From Bacteroidota bacterium (GTDB taxonomy: Bacteria > Bacteroidota > Ignavibacteria > Palsa-1295), in assembly GCA_021324685.1 (NCBI GenBank), contig JAJPIQ010000081.1, positions 33,653 to 97,652 on the forward strand: DNA of 64,000 bases, in the 5' to 3' direction. Each line of letters begins with the position of its first letter. The first letter of the stretch is position 1. The position numbers and the translations under genes are program-made. The notes under the pieces were generated by a model. That model saw only the letters and a list, made by a program, of their open reading frames with translations. It ran no database searches and was not told the DNA's origin. Shown piece after piece: positions 50,901-59,833 of the stretch.

Positions 50901-52158
50901 GCCCGGACCGATTACGATCGGTCCGGGTGCAAACCAGGTGGTGACGGTGACCGATGTGGGAACCGAAGCCCGCGCTTATAATGCGACGTTCTCGATCGTT
51001 GCCGCCTGTAATACTGTAAACGGTACCCTTGATGGTTCGTTTACATCGACCGGCGAACAAGCTCAGGGGACAACGCACCCGGCGGTATATGTTGGCGGCT
51101 GCCGCGAGAACCAGCAGTATGCGTGGTACAAAAATCTCAACAGTAACGATACCGTTATTGTGACGAATGTTGCGATCACCGCGAGTGGCGGTGCAACAGA
51201 CGTTCAGGACTTTTTGCTTGCTTCGATTCCTTCAGCAGATACTCTTCCGCCGAATGCGGTCGATTCCGTTCCTGTCCTCTTTTTACCGACTGCGGTCGGT
51301 GGACGGCAGGCGGCGATCACGTTCTACCTGAGCATGGATTCTGATGGCCAGACGATAACCTGGACCAATACGCAGCCGGTCGTCGGTGAAGGAGTCGCGG
51401 TAACTCGTCACATTGGCATTGGCAGTGTGACGGTTCCTCAGCAGTTCCAGTCCGTTGCCGCGAATAATATTTCGGTTCCCGTGATTGTCGATGCGCCGAT
51501 CGAAGTGGACGCTCCGACGAATGGGACGAATGAAGCTTACGGCTATCGGTTCAACATTAGCTGGAAGCGCGATGCCTTTAGCTTGCAGCAGGTGTTGCCG
51601 CTTACGGCTAAGATCACGAGCACGTCGTACAATACGACGACCGACATGGAAACGCGCACGATCGAATACGAATCGAACACTCCTATTCCTTCGAACACGA
51701 CGACGCTGGCCACGCTGACGCTGGAATCGATGATCGCGAAGAGCGATTCGACTTCGCTCGAGCTGAATAACATCGTTTGGCTCGGTCAGGATACCGCGGC
51801 ACTCTGTTATGTGAGCGACACCCAGACCAATGCGACGCACGTCCTCAATCCACTTTGTGGAACGACGACGCTGCAGGCTTATTTGGGTGGCGGCACGCTA
51901 TCGGTCAGTGACATTCAGCCGAATCCAATAGGGACCGAGGCGCAGATCGGATTTTATAATCCGCAGGCCGCTCCGATCACGATTACGATTTACGATGTCA
52001 TGGGCCGTGAAGTTCGGCGTTTAGTCGATCGTGTACCGATGCAGGCCGGTCAGCATTCGTTCCAGTTCAATCCAGGTTCGATGCCGTCGGGTTCGTACTA
52101 CTGTCGCGTCACGGACGGGGAACGGGTCGATTCCCGACACTTCGAGATCCAAAAGTAA
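47989..52158 (+). CDS. Giant T9SS-exported surface protein (IgGFc-binding-like, Hydin-like, T9SS domains)
   Basis: 1389 residues from the ATG opening the signal peptide MKACVNVILLLLVSLFLFLP...VAQ. Residues about 40-400 are an IgGFc-binding-like N-terminal domain (GTDYWLGFMPNG, FIATGVDNKVTVYV, VYGYSAW). From about 590 to 1050 come choice-of-anchor D/Hydin-type immunoglobulin repeats (YDFGETIVGTDTCRTITVKN, LNFGEVDSGKVKCKPLLITN, ITNSGNAPLIINSYNIGG). About 1130-1280 is a cohesin/dockerin-like beta domain, and the end (DIQPNPIGTEAQIGFYN...GSYYCRVTDGERVDSRHFEI) is the T9SS type A sorting domain. Probably surface-displayed and adhesive. It is followed convergently by rnhA with a four-base gap. Confidence 0.88.
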   Translation: MKACVNVILLLLVSLFLFLPQGLVAQTSGGGGLSSSGTDYWLGFMPNGPPPGSSSVYQELFIATGVDNKVTVYVGNSALRTISLTAGQVYDFNMTGYMTAIDEKPLTNAIHIVSTNPVTVYGYSAWGNPQGIGDSPDGFLALPTTALGTHYFTVNFPDNSVFGQCPGEFLITSPYDGNTITINPASDTKGGEKAGVPWTITLNKGQTYLVQSPGNNFGANDLTGTSITSTRPISVLTGHSISSVPTDECCSADNLFEMIPSVDRWGYQYFDEPMAGKYVVGDYIRVLSGENGNQITYTGDQSGAHNIILDSGQYTDITLQTEAMTFTSTNSKKFIVAQYSYSQGYDGDPGYSDPWMVLFTPQQQFEKEMIFRTPTSTKGAFTNYLTLIARNDSINKIMINGLSITTYPQVGTSVFPGTNPVMGARRITIGADAKSFIAKSPVPFGAYQYGFSNYSGYGWPTGMAQGIISPDTLPPLMSILDSNCGMYHVQFIEPRTKTNGFSFDDTHIAFLNLITAAGDPRWPTPSFNYTFTPDPNFQIADSVTTGTLTVNDPTKDAYAAVFIVDLAGNDTVYQYHYYAPKISFQPQPTYDFGETIVGTDTCRTITVKNIQASGDFIADSVFIGKFAQGGAFSVTPTALSRIPAGDSIQLQVCFRSSDTGVHSIDTLYLASQCAAYSMPLTATAVTPLIYANDLNFGEVDSGKVKCKPLLITNPGKAPLVITAQDLVNDPDFSVDPLQKFPVVIPPGGNTTISFCFHPDSNGSFSRVVTFLNDNPLTYEHSIKDTALLTGFSLIGGARLTSYTKEFTIGCNDTVLYDTLFDPLSKDQSIDSVAMIGANADFFSVTSTTGGAANVQYPFTLTPDSAGTGAKIYFEIQYNPTKNGMDFSQKTATLQVYSSSLEGGSVAPSLSIQAQLVDPLVQIAPSNVTLSSARINQQGTGTFTITNSGNAPLIINSYNIGGADAGAFTFAPPGPITIGPGANQVVTVTDVGTEARAYNATFSIVAACNTVNGTLDGSFTSTGEQAQGTTHPAVYVGGCRENQQYAWYKNLNSNDTVIVTNVAITASGGATDVQDFLLASIPSADTLPPNAVDSVPVLFLPTAVGGRQAAITFYLSMDSDGQTITWTNTQPVVGEGVAVTRHIGIGSVTVPQQFQSVAANNISVPVIVDAPIEVDAPTNGTNEAYGYRFNISWKRDAFSLQQVLPLTAKITSTSYNTTTDMETRTIEYESNTPIPSNTTTLATLTLESMIAKSDSTSLELNNIVWLGQDTAALCYVSDTQTNATHVLNPLCGTTTLQAYLGGGTLSVSDIQPNPIGTEAQIGFYNPQAAPITITIYDVMGREVRRLVDRVPMQAGQHSFQFNPGSMPSGSYYCRVTDGERVDSRHFEIQK

Positions 52159-52161
52159 TAT

Positions 52162-52668
52162 TCAGTCCCGGCCCGTGCCGAACAGGGAACTCGAAGTCCC
52201 GTTCTGGCGAGGATCGGGCAAAAGATTGGGACCTAAGGACGCTGCGACGGCCAGTTCGTCGCAGCGTTCGTTTTCTGGGTTCCCGGCATGCCCTTTCGTC
52301 CATTTGAATTCGATGTTATGTTCTTCGAGCTTTGGCAGTAACCGTTGCCAGAGATCGACGTTCATCACCGGTTTTTTGTCCGCCTTTCGCCATCCTTTTT
52401 TTTGCCAGTTTACCAGCCAGCCTTTTTGGATCGCATGGACGACGTATTCCGAATCGGAAAAAAGCGTGACGTCGCACGGACGCTTGAGTGCTTCGAGTGC
52501 CACGATCACGCCGAGCAACTCCATACGATTGTTCGTGGTCGCGCGATAGCCTTGTGAAAGCTCCTTTCGGCGACCTTCCTGATCGATGAGGACGACCCCA
52601 TATCCGCCCGGCCCGGGGTTCCCGGAGCACGCGCCATCGGTGTAGATTGTGATGTGAGGACGACGCAA
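52162..52668 (-). CDS. rnhA: Ribonuclease HI
   Basis: 168 residues. The catalytic carboxylates are seen in [36 protein letters not shown] and ERCDELAV, with the helix-loop [14 protein letters not shown] forming the basic protrusion. A 25-residue C-terminal tail beyond the core is not conserved. The apparent start is TTG at 52668 (no in-frame ATG before the catalytic core). It lies 15 bases after the metallophosphoesterase gene, so the three minus-strand genes to 54056 look like one operon. Confidence 0.96.
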   Translation of the reverse strand: MRRPHITIYTDGACSGNPGPGGYGVVLIDQEGRRKELSQGYRATTNNRMELLGVIVALEALKRPCDVTLFSDSEYVVHAIQKGWLVNWQKKGWRKADKKPVMNVDLWQRLLPKLEEHNIEFKWTKGHAGNPENERCDELAVAASLGPNLLPDPRQNGTSSSLFGTGRD

Positions 52669-52683
52669 ATGGTTATGTTGAAC

Positions 52684-53628
52684 TTAAGCGATCCGTGATC
52701 GTAAAGTGATCTGCGTGATTTCGGGTGGGCAGTTGATACGGATCGGCACGCCAACAACACCGATCCCACGGGAAACGTACATCTGTGTTTTCGACTGGCG
52801 GTCCTGGGGAACGTAGGTCCCTTCGACGTATTCCGATGCGAGGGAACTGAAGGCGAGCACCGTTCGACCGATACGCCCGAGTACAATTTGACCGCCGTGG
52901 GTATGGCCGGCCAGCATGAGGCCCACATTCATTCTGGCGAAATCTTCGAACATGTACGGCTTGTGACACAGCAGGATGGTCGGTGCGTTCGAGGGAACAC
53001 CGCTCCAGGCGGCTTCGATGTGGGGCGCCGGCTTGCCTTCTACGTAATGAGCGACGGTTTTAGCGTCGTCATCGTCCACACCGATCAGATAAAGTTTCTG
53101 GCCGTTCACGGTTACGCTCGCGTTTTCGTTTCGTAAGAGCGTAATGCCGCTCTCTTCGACTCCACGGCTTACGAGATCGACTCCGGCATAGTAATCGTGG
53201 TTCCCGGTACAGGCAAAGACCCCCAGGGGGGCTTTGAGGCCGGACATCGCCTCGGCGAAAGGATCGACCTCATTCGCCTGCGAAGTCACAAAGTCGCCGG
53301 GAATTACGATCATGTCGCTTCCCAGCCCATTGACGAGGCCAACGATCCGTTTTAGTTCCTCAAGGTCCATAAACGGGCCGGCGTGAATATCGCTTAAGAA
53401 CGTGATCGTTTTTCCTTCAAAGGCCGGTGAAAGGTGTTCGATGGCAAAGGTTCGTTTCGTAATCTCAATCTCGTTGCGTTGCATAATGCCGCGCGTGCAG
53501 CTCGCGAGGGCCACGCCGCTGACGCCGAGAATGCTGGTATGCAAAAATGCGCGACGCGTCAGGCCGCAAGCCGGTTTTGGATCGATCGGGCGAAGATCGT
53601 CTGTCGTGTTTTGGGAAACCGAACTCAT
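52684..53628 (-). CDS. Tat-exported metallophosphoesterase (YkuE/YaeI-like)
   Basis: 314 residues. The N-terminus has a twin-arginine signal with TRRAFLHTSILGVSGVALASC, where the Cys could also be a lipobox. The calcineurin-like metal ligands appear in FLSDIHAGPFM, VIPGDFVTSQ, TGNHDYYAG, LLCHKPYMF and LAGHTHGGQIVLG. Homologues act on phospholipid or lipid A-type phosphates. It overlaps the preceding membrane gene by four bases (ATGA). In many relatives a multi-pass domain is fused to this enzyme; here it is a separate gene. Confidence 0.93.
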   Translation of the reverse strand: MSSVSQNTTDDLRPIDPKPACGLTRRAFLHTSILGVSGVALASCTRGIMQRNEIEITKRTFAIEHLSPAFEGKTITFLSDIHAGPFMDLEELKRIVGLVNGLGSDMIVIPGDFVTSQANEVDPFAEAMSGLKAPLGVFACTGNHDYYAGVDLVSRGVEESGITLLRNENASVTVNGQKLYLIGVDDDDAKTVAHYVEGKPAPHIEAAWSGVPSNAPTILLCHKPYMFEDFARMNVGLMLAGHTHGGQIVLGRIGRTVLAFSSLASEYVEGTYVPQDRQSKTQMYVSRGIGVVGVPIRINCPPEITQITLRSRIA

Positions 53629-54056
53629 TCGGGAGCGACCTCCAGTTCTATGTTCTCTTCAGCGAGTTCTTCCAACGCCATTTTTCCTGTCGTTCGATAT
53701 TGCAAAACACGTCGTTTTAAAAAATCAACGCTCATTCGCGTTCGACGCCAGAGGCTGATTGGAACGAGAATGACACTCCATAAAAGCAGGACCGATTGCC
53801 AGATCGAGAACGGATATAAGAGCACTCGGGTCAGCACCGTTTGATCGAACGAAAGCCAGCCTCGAACGAAAAGGAAAAGAAACGGCGAGTCCATCAGGAT
53901 GAACGTCCACGCCGCGATCCGAACGAGCCGCTTCCCAAGCCTTGGATAATCGCGCAGAAGCAGGCGCTTAAAGTTCGTAAAGACGTAATAGTGCAGTCCG
54001 GCCGAAGCGAGGAGCACGAAAAAAAAGGCGATATGTTGAGCGGCTTTGGATGGCAT
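53625..54056 (-). CDS. Membrane protein partner of the metallophosphoesterase
   Basis: 143 residues with membrane helices at about 6-27 (AQHIAFFFVLLASAGLHYYVF), 46-66 (AAWTFILMDSPFLFLFVRGW) and 80-102 (YPFSIWQSVLLLWSVILVPISLW), then a polar tail. Layout matches the N-terminal membrane domain fused to YkuE-type phosphoesterases in other bacteria. The ATGA overlap with the enzyme gene suggests coupled synthesis and a complex. No catalytic residues of its own are recognised. Confidence 0.8.
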   Translation of the reverse strand: MPSKAAQHIAFFFVLLASAGLHYYVFTNFKRLLLRDYPRLGKRLVRIAAWTFILMDSPFLFLFVRGWLSFDQTVLTRVLLYPFSIWQSVLLLWSVILVPISLWRRTRMSVDFLKRRVLQYRTTGKMALEELAEENIELEVAPE

Positions 54057-54163
54057 ACGCTAAACTTAGGCGGAGCGGCCGACTCTTTGCAAACCACGGA
54101 TCGGCCCGCTCTGTTCGCAGCTCCGGGATGAAAAGAAGATAAGCCATTGTTGACAACCGACCG

Positions 54164-54982
54164 ATGATTGAAGAACCGGCACACTCCGATTTACCGCAGG
54201 CCCCCGTCGAAGGAACATCGAAGAAGTTCACGATGACGGGGCGGCGCGGCTGCTTTATTAGCCTTGCGATCGCGATCGTCGCTTTTTTTCTGCTCGTCCT
54301 CCTTTTCGATAATGTGATTATGCCGCTCTACGTCAAGCGCGGCTCGGTGGCGACGGTGCCGCAGGTCGTCGGCGAAAAGACGGATGCCGCGGTCCAGCAA
54401 TTGAACGCAGCGGGCTACGATCCGATCCAATACGAGGTTCGGTTCGACGATAAGGCGCCCGAAGGAACCATCATCCGGCAGACGCCGGAAGGGGGCGAAG
54501 AGACAAAGCCGGGAAGGAAAGTTTACCTCATTATTTCAGGAGGCAAAGAGATTGCCCTGGTCCCGGACCTCCGCGGCAAATCGCTTCGCGATGCCAAAAT
54601 GCTGCTCCTGAAATCGAGTATGACGATTGGGAACGTGAACTATGCCTACTCCGACAGCGCCGCGAATGGAACGGTGTTTTTACAGACGCCGGTGGCCGGA
54701 GCGAAAACCGCGGCGAGTACGCAGGTTTCGGTCACCGTTTCTGAAGGGCCGCTCATGGGTCGGGTTCCCGTACCCAGCCTCACCAATCTTTCGCTTTCCC
54801 AGGCGATCGAAAAGCTCCACAGCGTAAAGCTCGAGATCGGAAAAGTTAATTACCAGAACGGTGCACCAGAAAATGCGGTCCTCGACCAATATCCTCCGGC
54901 GGGCGATCTGGTCAATGAGGGGGCAGCCGTCGATGTGTTTGTTGCGCGTGGTGGTGCGCCACCACCGGCGAATGCGCCGTGA
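54164..54982 (+). CDS. Membrane-anchored PASTA-repeat protein
   Basis: 272 residues: a short cytoplasmic part, one transmembrane helix (about 30-52, CFISLAIAIVAFFLLVLLF), then three PASTA repeats starting near 63 (ATVPQVVGEKTDAAVQQLNAAGY), 132 (LVPDLRGKSLRDAKMLLLKSS) and 199 (PVPSLTNLSLSQAIEKLHSV). PASTA repeats bind muropeptides or beta-lactams in Ser/Thr kinases and PBPs; no kinase or transpeptidase is attached. The stop overlaps the GTG of the ATP-grasp gene (GTGA), indicating coupling. Confidence 0.92.
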   Translation: MIEEPAHSDLPQAPVEGTSKKFTMTGRRGCFISLAIAIVAFFLLVLLFDNVIMPLYVKRGSVATVPQVVGEKTDAAVQQLNAAGYDPIQYEVRFDDKAPEGTIIRQTPEGGEETKPGRKVYLIISGGKEIALVPDLRGKSLRDAKMLLLKSSMTIGNVNYAYSDSAANGTVFLQTPVAGAKTAASTQVSVTVSEGPLMGRVPVPSLTNLSLSQAIEKLHSVKLEIGKVNYQNGAPENAVLDQYPPAGDLVNEGAAVDVFVARGGAPPPANAP

Positions 54983-55896
54983 TCGATTTTGCGATCGGCT
55001 GGCTGTGGGAGTACGATGCCGATTTTGTTTTTGCGCTCGAACGGGAAGCCCAGCAGCGCCGAAAGCTTTCGACCTATCAGGTCCATGGCTTCAATATCGA
55101 TGAAGTGCTGGCGGGTGTTCGGCACCGTTCGCTCAAATTCCGGTTCTTTTTGGACCGGGGATTCGATGTGGACGATCGCTTTTCGCAGCTTGGGCGGCTG
55201 ATCGTAAAGCAGGGAGGCTCCGTTGTCAATTCCTATGAGCGCACCGTCGAAGCGATCGACAAAGCGACGATGCACCTCGAATTTCTCTCCGCAGGCCTTC
55301 ACGTTCCGTTCACGATCATTATTTCTCCCTATAGCGAGCGAGCGGAAATCGGGCTTTCGATCGAAGATCTTGCCCATCTGGGTCGGCCTTTCATCATCAA
55401 ACCCGCGAATACGACCGGCGGTGGAATGGGCGTCGTCATGGGCGCCGAGACGCTGCACGATGTGATCGAAGCTCGCAAAGAATTCGGTACCGATAAGTAT
55501 CTCCTCCAGGAACAGATCGTTCCGCGCGAGATCGCAGGGAAGCGATGCTGGTTCCGATGCTTTTACGTATTTGGAAAAGTTTTTCTCTCCTGGTGGGACG
55601 ATCGCACGCACCTTTATAATCTTGTAACGAGCGACGAAGAGCACTTCTACCGGCTTCGTCCGCTAAGACCGATCATGAGAACGATCGCCCGTGTTTCCGG
55701 CCTCGACTTTTTTTCCAGTGAGATCGCCCTGCGACAGGCGACGCCGTACGAGCCGTCCCGATTTATCGTAGTTGATTATGTCAACGACATGTGCGACATG
55801 CGTTCGCGCGATGAAGCGCTGGACGGACTGCCCCATGCGCTGCGCAATGGCATTATCGAACGGCTGGCGCTCGAAGCCAAAAAGCGGGCAGGATAA
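54979..55896 (+). CDS. ATP-grasp ligase of unknown specificity
   Basis: 305 residues from the GTG overlapping the PASTA stop. The ATP-grasp core runs about 85-270: KATMHLEFLSAGLHVPFTIII, GRPFIIKPANTTGGGMGVVMG (nucleotide-binding Lys and Gly-rich loop), LLQEQIVPREIAGKRCWFRCFYVFGKV and the metal-binding end RFIVVDYVNDMCDMR. This resembles RimK/peptide-ligase-type members rather than D-Ala-D-Ala ligase. Substrate unknown; linkage to a PASTA protein makes an envelope or peptidoglycan-related ligation plausible (inference). Confidence 0.85.
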   Translation: MIDFAIGWLWEYDADFVFALEREAQQRRKLSTYQVHGFNIDEVLAGVRHRSLKFRFFLDRGFDVDDRFSQLGRLIVKQGGSVVNSYERTVEAIDKATMHLEFLSAGLHVPFTIIISPYSERAEIGLSIEDLAHLGRPFIIKPANTTGGGMGVVMGAETLHDVIEARKEFGTDKYLLQEQIVPREIAGKRCWFRCFYVFGKVFLSWWDDRTHLYNLVTSDEEHFYRLRPLRPIMRTIARVSGLDFFSSEIALRQATPYEPSRFIVVDYVNDMCDMRSRDEALDGLPHALRNGIIERLALEAKKRAG

Positions 55897-56140
55897 TCGT
55901 CCGCCTGCGGCACGTGGATTGCGATTCCAGACTGCGTGATCGAACGCGGCGTGCACACTAAGAATATGTCATTATTATCCAAATATTATCCCAGGAACTA
56001 TGTACTCTTTTATCGGGTGCCCGGTTCGAGCTTTCCACGGTCCACAATGATTTAGTCAGCAACTGTTTCATTTATTCACAATAGCGAAGGCTTGCCGTTT
56101 CAGTTCAACCTGAACCGTATTGAGGACGCGATGCACCTTT

Positions 56141-57535
56141 TCAAGTAGCCGGTTCGGCCTGGATCAGGATCCGATTAAATTCCGGAAATTCTTTACGGAG
56201 TGCGGCTTCCACCGCGGTCACGATGGTGTGTGCCTCGTGCAGTGAAAGCGAGGCCGGGAGATCGACCGTGAGCACAAGTTTCAAGCTCCCATCCTCTTCA
56301 TTACGAAAGATATGTAGTGCAGCAATGCCATGTACTGCTGGGTGCGCGGCCTTTGCAGAAAGGGTAACATTTTGTTTCAGGGACTCTCGTTCGATTTCTT
56401 CGAGATGGGGCATTGCTCGGTCCGAACGTTCTTCTTCGAGATGAACGAAGATGGGGCCCACCTGCGGAAGATCGTTCCGAAGCCGTTGTTCTATCTCCTG
56501 GGACGCACGCGACGCGCTGGCCAGGGACGTGCCGGGCTTAAACTCGAGATGATAGTCGAGCGCAAGCGCGCCGTGCTTCGTTCGCGATAGCTCGGTATTG
56601 TGCGGCAATAGGCCGAATGTTGCAGCCGCTATTTTTAGTGTATCGAACGGCGCTTCCGTCGCTGTCCGTACGGGGCGCCAGTGGACGGTGACTTCAGCGC
56701 GGGGAAACGAATCTTGAATAGCCCCTTCCGTCTCGCTCACAATTCGTTCGATCGCTTCGAGCGGCAGTACGCGGCTGACGAGGATGCTCACTTCGATAAA
56801 CAGCCCCGGGCCCGCGGTGCGCATTCGCATGCGCGCTACCCGCTCGACGCCGGGAATGTTTTGTAGGATCGCCCGGAGCCGGTCGTATTCGCCAGTGGCC
56901 GTGAACCGGTCCGTAAGGCCATCGATCGCTTCCATGGAAAGACGAATGCTCAGATAAGCAACGAAGACGGCGACCGCGATAGCAGCCCAGCTATCGGCCG
57001 AATGTGCGCCGGCAAGCCAGACCAATAATAATGCTACGGCCGCTATAAACGCCGAAAGAGAATCCGTAAAAAAGTGCAGCGAGCTGGCCGAAAGCGCCGC
57101 CGAGTGGTGTTCCGATCCGGCGGTCCGAAGTAGCTGTGCGCGCCACAAATCGAGCCCAATGGAAACGGCAAGCACGCCGAAACTCCAGCTATTCACGGTT
57201 ACCGTCGAGGAGCCGGCAGCCGATCGTCCAACTGCCGTTACGACGATCCAAATAGAAACGGCGAGCAACAGCACACCCTGGCCGAGCGCCGAGAGGTTCT
57301 CGAATTTTCCGTGACCGTAGGGATGGTCGGCGTCCGGAGGTATGGAACTTATCCTGACCGCCAGCAGGGTGATGAGCACGGAGGCAAGGTCGATCCCGGA
57401 CTCCGCGGCCAGCGAAAGCAGCGCGAGAGAATTTGTCACGAGTCCGACCGCCAGCTTGATCGTAACCAGTACGATCGTGACAATGAGCGAAACCCACGCC
57501 GCCTGCAGTTTATTGGTCGAGTATTTCGGCACCAC
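56141..57535 (-). CDS. Cation diffusion facilitator transporter with extended C-terminus
   Basis: 464 residues from a GTG at 57535 (or 57532). Six membrane helices occupy about 10-210, with SLAAESGIDLASVLITLLAV in TM2 and SLHFFTDSLSAFIAAVA in TM5, whose HxxxD binds metal. A ferredoxin-like cytoplasmic domain (about 215-300) is followed by two more similar stretches (about 320-385 and 400-464, each with LPxxxxIxVHLEEE or VLTVDLPASLSLHEAHTIV). The frame continues upstream into the tRNA gene (CEFESRLGHQ), which is artefactual. Exports Zn/Fe/Co-type cations. Confidence 0.9.
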   Translation of the reverse strand: MVPKYSTNKLQAAWVSLIVTIVLVTIKLAVGLVTNSLALLSLAAESGIDLASVLITLLAVRISSIPPDADHPYGHGKFENLSALGQGVLLLAVSIWIVVTAVGRSAAGSSTVTVNSWSFGVLAVSIGLDLWRAQLLRTAGSEHHSAALSASSLHFFTDSLSAFIAAVALLLVWLAGAHSADSWAAIAVAVFVAYLSIRLSMEAIDGLTDRFTATGEYDRLRAILQNIPGVERVARMRMRTAGPGLFIEVSILVSRVLPLEAIERIVSETEGAIQDSFPRAEVTVHWRPVRTATEAPFDTLKIAAATFGLLPHNTELSRTKHGALALDYHLEFKPGTSLASASRASQEIEQRLRNDLPQVGPIFVHLEEERSDRAMPHLEEIERESLKQNVTLSAKAAHPAVHGIAALHIFRNEEDGSLKLVLTVDLPASLSLHEAHTIVTAVEAALRKEFPEFNRILIQAEPAT

Positions 57536-57596
57536 GGAAGACAAAGATGGAAGGCGGGAACGGTCTGGAAAAATGGCCGGATCGAAATCCGGCCAT

Positions 57597-57683
57597 TGGT
57601 GCCCGAGGCGAGACTCGAACTCGCACAGCCTCACGACTACTGCGCCCTGAACACAGCGTGTCTACCAATTTCACCACTCGGGC
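57597..57683 (-). tRNA. tRNA-Leu (anticodon CAG)
   Basis: On the minus strand the acceptor GCCCGAG (57683-57677) pairs with CTCGGGC (57607-57601), discriminator A at 57600, and CCA encoded at 57599-57597. The anticodon loop TTCAGGG gives anticodon CAG at plus 57649-57647. A long variable arm and GAGTTCGAGTCTC T-arm are present. It lies 62 bases before the CDF gene on the same strand. Confidence 0.93.
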
Positions 57684-57853
57684 TTTCACAGTGCAAGGAC
57701 GGGTTGCGCAGCCGCAACGCTTCTTGCGCCGGGCACGGCCTAACAGAACCGCGTCTTAGCGTGTTCCTGATACGCTCGATTCCAACGATAAGGATGAATG
57801 TCTTGCTTTTCGATTCAGAACTTCTTTGCTCCGATTCTAAGTTCGTGACACGA

Positions 57854-59833
57854 ATGAGAAATGTCATCGTCAGCGTTATCGCTTTCGCAATACTTTCTTC
57901 CTGGGCAGATATCCTGCCCGCACAACCCGCGAAGGGATACGACGTCCATTATTATAACGCGAACGTCCGGCTTGAACGGACGGAGGATTCGCTGTGGGGA
58001 GACGTTACGATGCGCGCGACGGCCGATTCGAATATCTCCCAAATCCTGCAATTCGCTAAATACCTTACGATCGACAGTGTATTCGTGAACAATCAGCGCG
58101 CGAGTATCCTGCCGTCCGATACGACTCCCGGCGCGTACTTCGTTCTGGCACCGATATCCATTTCAGCAGGTTCCCAATTTACGGTCGAAACGTTTTATCA
58201 CGGCGCCCCGAAGCCGGAACAGTATGTTCCTCTTCCGGGACAGGGGTGGGGTGGCGTGACGGTCGAAGATACCATGATGTTTGCTATGGGGGTCGGATTT
58301 TATGCCCCGTACACGGGCTGCACTCGGCATTGGTTACCGTGCTACGATCTTCCGGATGACAAAGCGGATTCGGTCGATCTCACCTTTACAACGCCCCCCG
58401 GAGATCTTACCGCATCGAATGGAACGCTTGTATCGAATCTCCTGACGCCGGACAATGGAATTCACCACGGAGAGCGCATCATGCATTGGCATGAAGGTCG
58501 TCCCATCGCTACGTACCTTCTTACATTTGCAACGGGCCCTTATACGGTTCAGCATATCCCGAATTCGCTTGGGATTCCGTTCGATGTCTATGCGCTGGCC
58601 AGCGATAGCATAAAGGCCTGGAACGAAATGACGGAACGTGTCAGCCCGATCCTCGCATTTTACGATTCGCTGTTCGGGGCTTATCCGTTCGAAAAGGTCG
58701 GTTTTGTTGTTACTCCATTCGGCTCCATGGAGCACCAGACGATGATCTCTCTCGATCCTGTTGCCATCTCCGGGAATCCGCTAACGGACGTGAATGACAA
58801 CAGTACGATTGCCGTGCATGAGCTCTCACACCAATGGTGGGGAGATCGCGTGACCTGTAACACGTTCGATGACGCATGGTTGAATGAAGGGTTTGCCCAT
58901 TATTCCGAATCGCTCGATCTCGAGCGGCTGTTCGGACGCCCGGCATACCTCACACGGCAGCACGAAAATATTTCCGGAGCGAAGGCCAGCGACCTGCCAC
59001 TTTCCGGCGCGCCGACAGCCGATAATCACAAAAGTAATTATCCCTATTCAACGATCTATCAGAAGGGGGCTGCCGTGCTCGGCATGCTGCGGCAGTATCT
59101 TGGCGACTCCCACTTTTTTAGCGCGGTCCGATATTATGGGAACGAACATGCATATGCGACCGCCACAAGTGCCGATCTCGAAACGGCTTTTGAGCATATC
59201 AGTGGCGAGGACCTTTCGTGGTTTTTCCGGGAATGGGTCTATAGCCGTGGCTATCCCACGGATACGGTGACGTGGGCGCAGACCGCCCACGGTGCGATTT
59301 TAACATTCCATCAGCGACGCGATACGATACGGTCGACGTATTATGGAACGATCGATACTTCGGTTTCTCCCTATTTCCGAGTTCCTGTTCCCGTGCATGT
59401 TGCGTCCCGGAATGGACCGTCGGCCGAAATCGTGGTCTGGATGGATTCGCTTCAAACGAGCACGGCAGCGGCCGAGCCTGGCTTCATTCCCGATACGGTG
59501 AAAATCGATCCGGAAGGGCTTCTCCTGATGCGGACCGTAAAAGTTACAGAACTGGCCCCGCTGAAAGTCGGACGCGAGACGACAACACAGCACTTAAACG
59601 TCTATCCAAACCCGGCACATTCGGAAGAACTGCTCTATGCATTAGGGGCTCCGGTCGAAGGATCGCTAAAATTTTCTCTTTATAATGAGTCTGGAATCGA
59701 AGTCCGAGCATGGACCCGCACGGCCTCGAACGATTCGCTTTCTGTTGCGGGACTTGCGGCCGGCAATTACCGGCTTGTTCTCGAACTATCGAGTGGAACG
59801 AAATTAACGGAGTCCGTCTCTATTCAACCCTGA
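57854..59833 (+). CDS. Secreted M1-family metallopeptidase with T9SS sorting domain
   Basis: 659 residues. Signal peptide MRNVIVSVIAFAILSSWADILPAQ. The M1 N-terminal beta domain is followed by the exopeptidase-like GSMEHQTM (GAMEN equivalent) and the zinc site HELSH (322-326) with distal ligand E345 in NEGFAHY. Residues about 575-659 are a T9SS type A sorting domain (LNVYPNPAHSEELLY, LYNESGIEVRAWTR, GNYRLVLELSSGTKL). The ATG at 57854 is chosen for the signal peptide; the frame opens far upstream. Likely surface-bound or released aminopeptidase. Its stop overlaps the next start (TGATG). Confidence 0.93.
   Translation: MRNVIVSVIAFAILSSWADILPAQPAKGYDVHYYNANVRLERTEDSLWGDVTMRATADSNISQILQFAKYLTIDSVFVNNQRASILPSDTTPGAYFVLAPISISAGSQFTVETFYHGAPKPEQYVPLPGQGWGGVTVEDTMMFAMGVGFYAPYTGCTRHWLPCYDLPDDKADSVDLTFTTPPGDLTASNGTLVSNLLTPDNGIHHGERIMHWHEGRPIATYLLTFATGPYTVQHIPNSLGIPFDVYALASDSIKAWNEMTERVSPILAFYDSLFGAYPFEKVGFVVTPFGSMEHQTMISLDPVAISGNPLTDVNDNSTIAVHELSHQWWGDRVTCNTFDDAWLNEGFAHYSESLDLERLFGRPAYLTRQHENISGAKASDLPLSGAPTADNHKSNYPYSTIYQKGAAVLGMLRQYLGDSHFFSAVRYYGNEHAYATATSADLETAFEHISGEDLSWFFREWVYSRGYPTDTVTWAQTAHGAILTFHQRRDTIRSTYYGTIDTSVSPYFRVPVPVHVASRNGPSAEIVVWMDSLQTSTAAAEPGFIPDTVKIDPEGLLLMRTVKVTELAPLKVGRETTTQHLNVYPNPAHSEELLYALGAPVEGSLKFSLYNESGIEVRAWTRTASNDSLSVAGLAAGNYRLVLELSSGTKLTESVSIQP

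Noticed and set aside
57536..57634. N-terminal extension of the CDF gene to 57634
   Set aside because: The added residues (MRLCEFESRLGHQ) are a translation of the tRNA-Leu 3' half.
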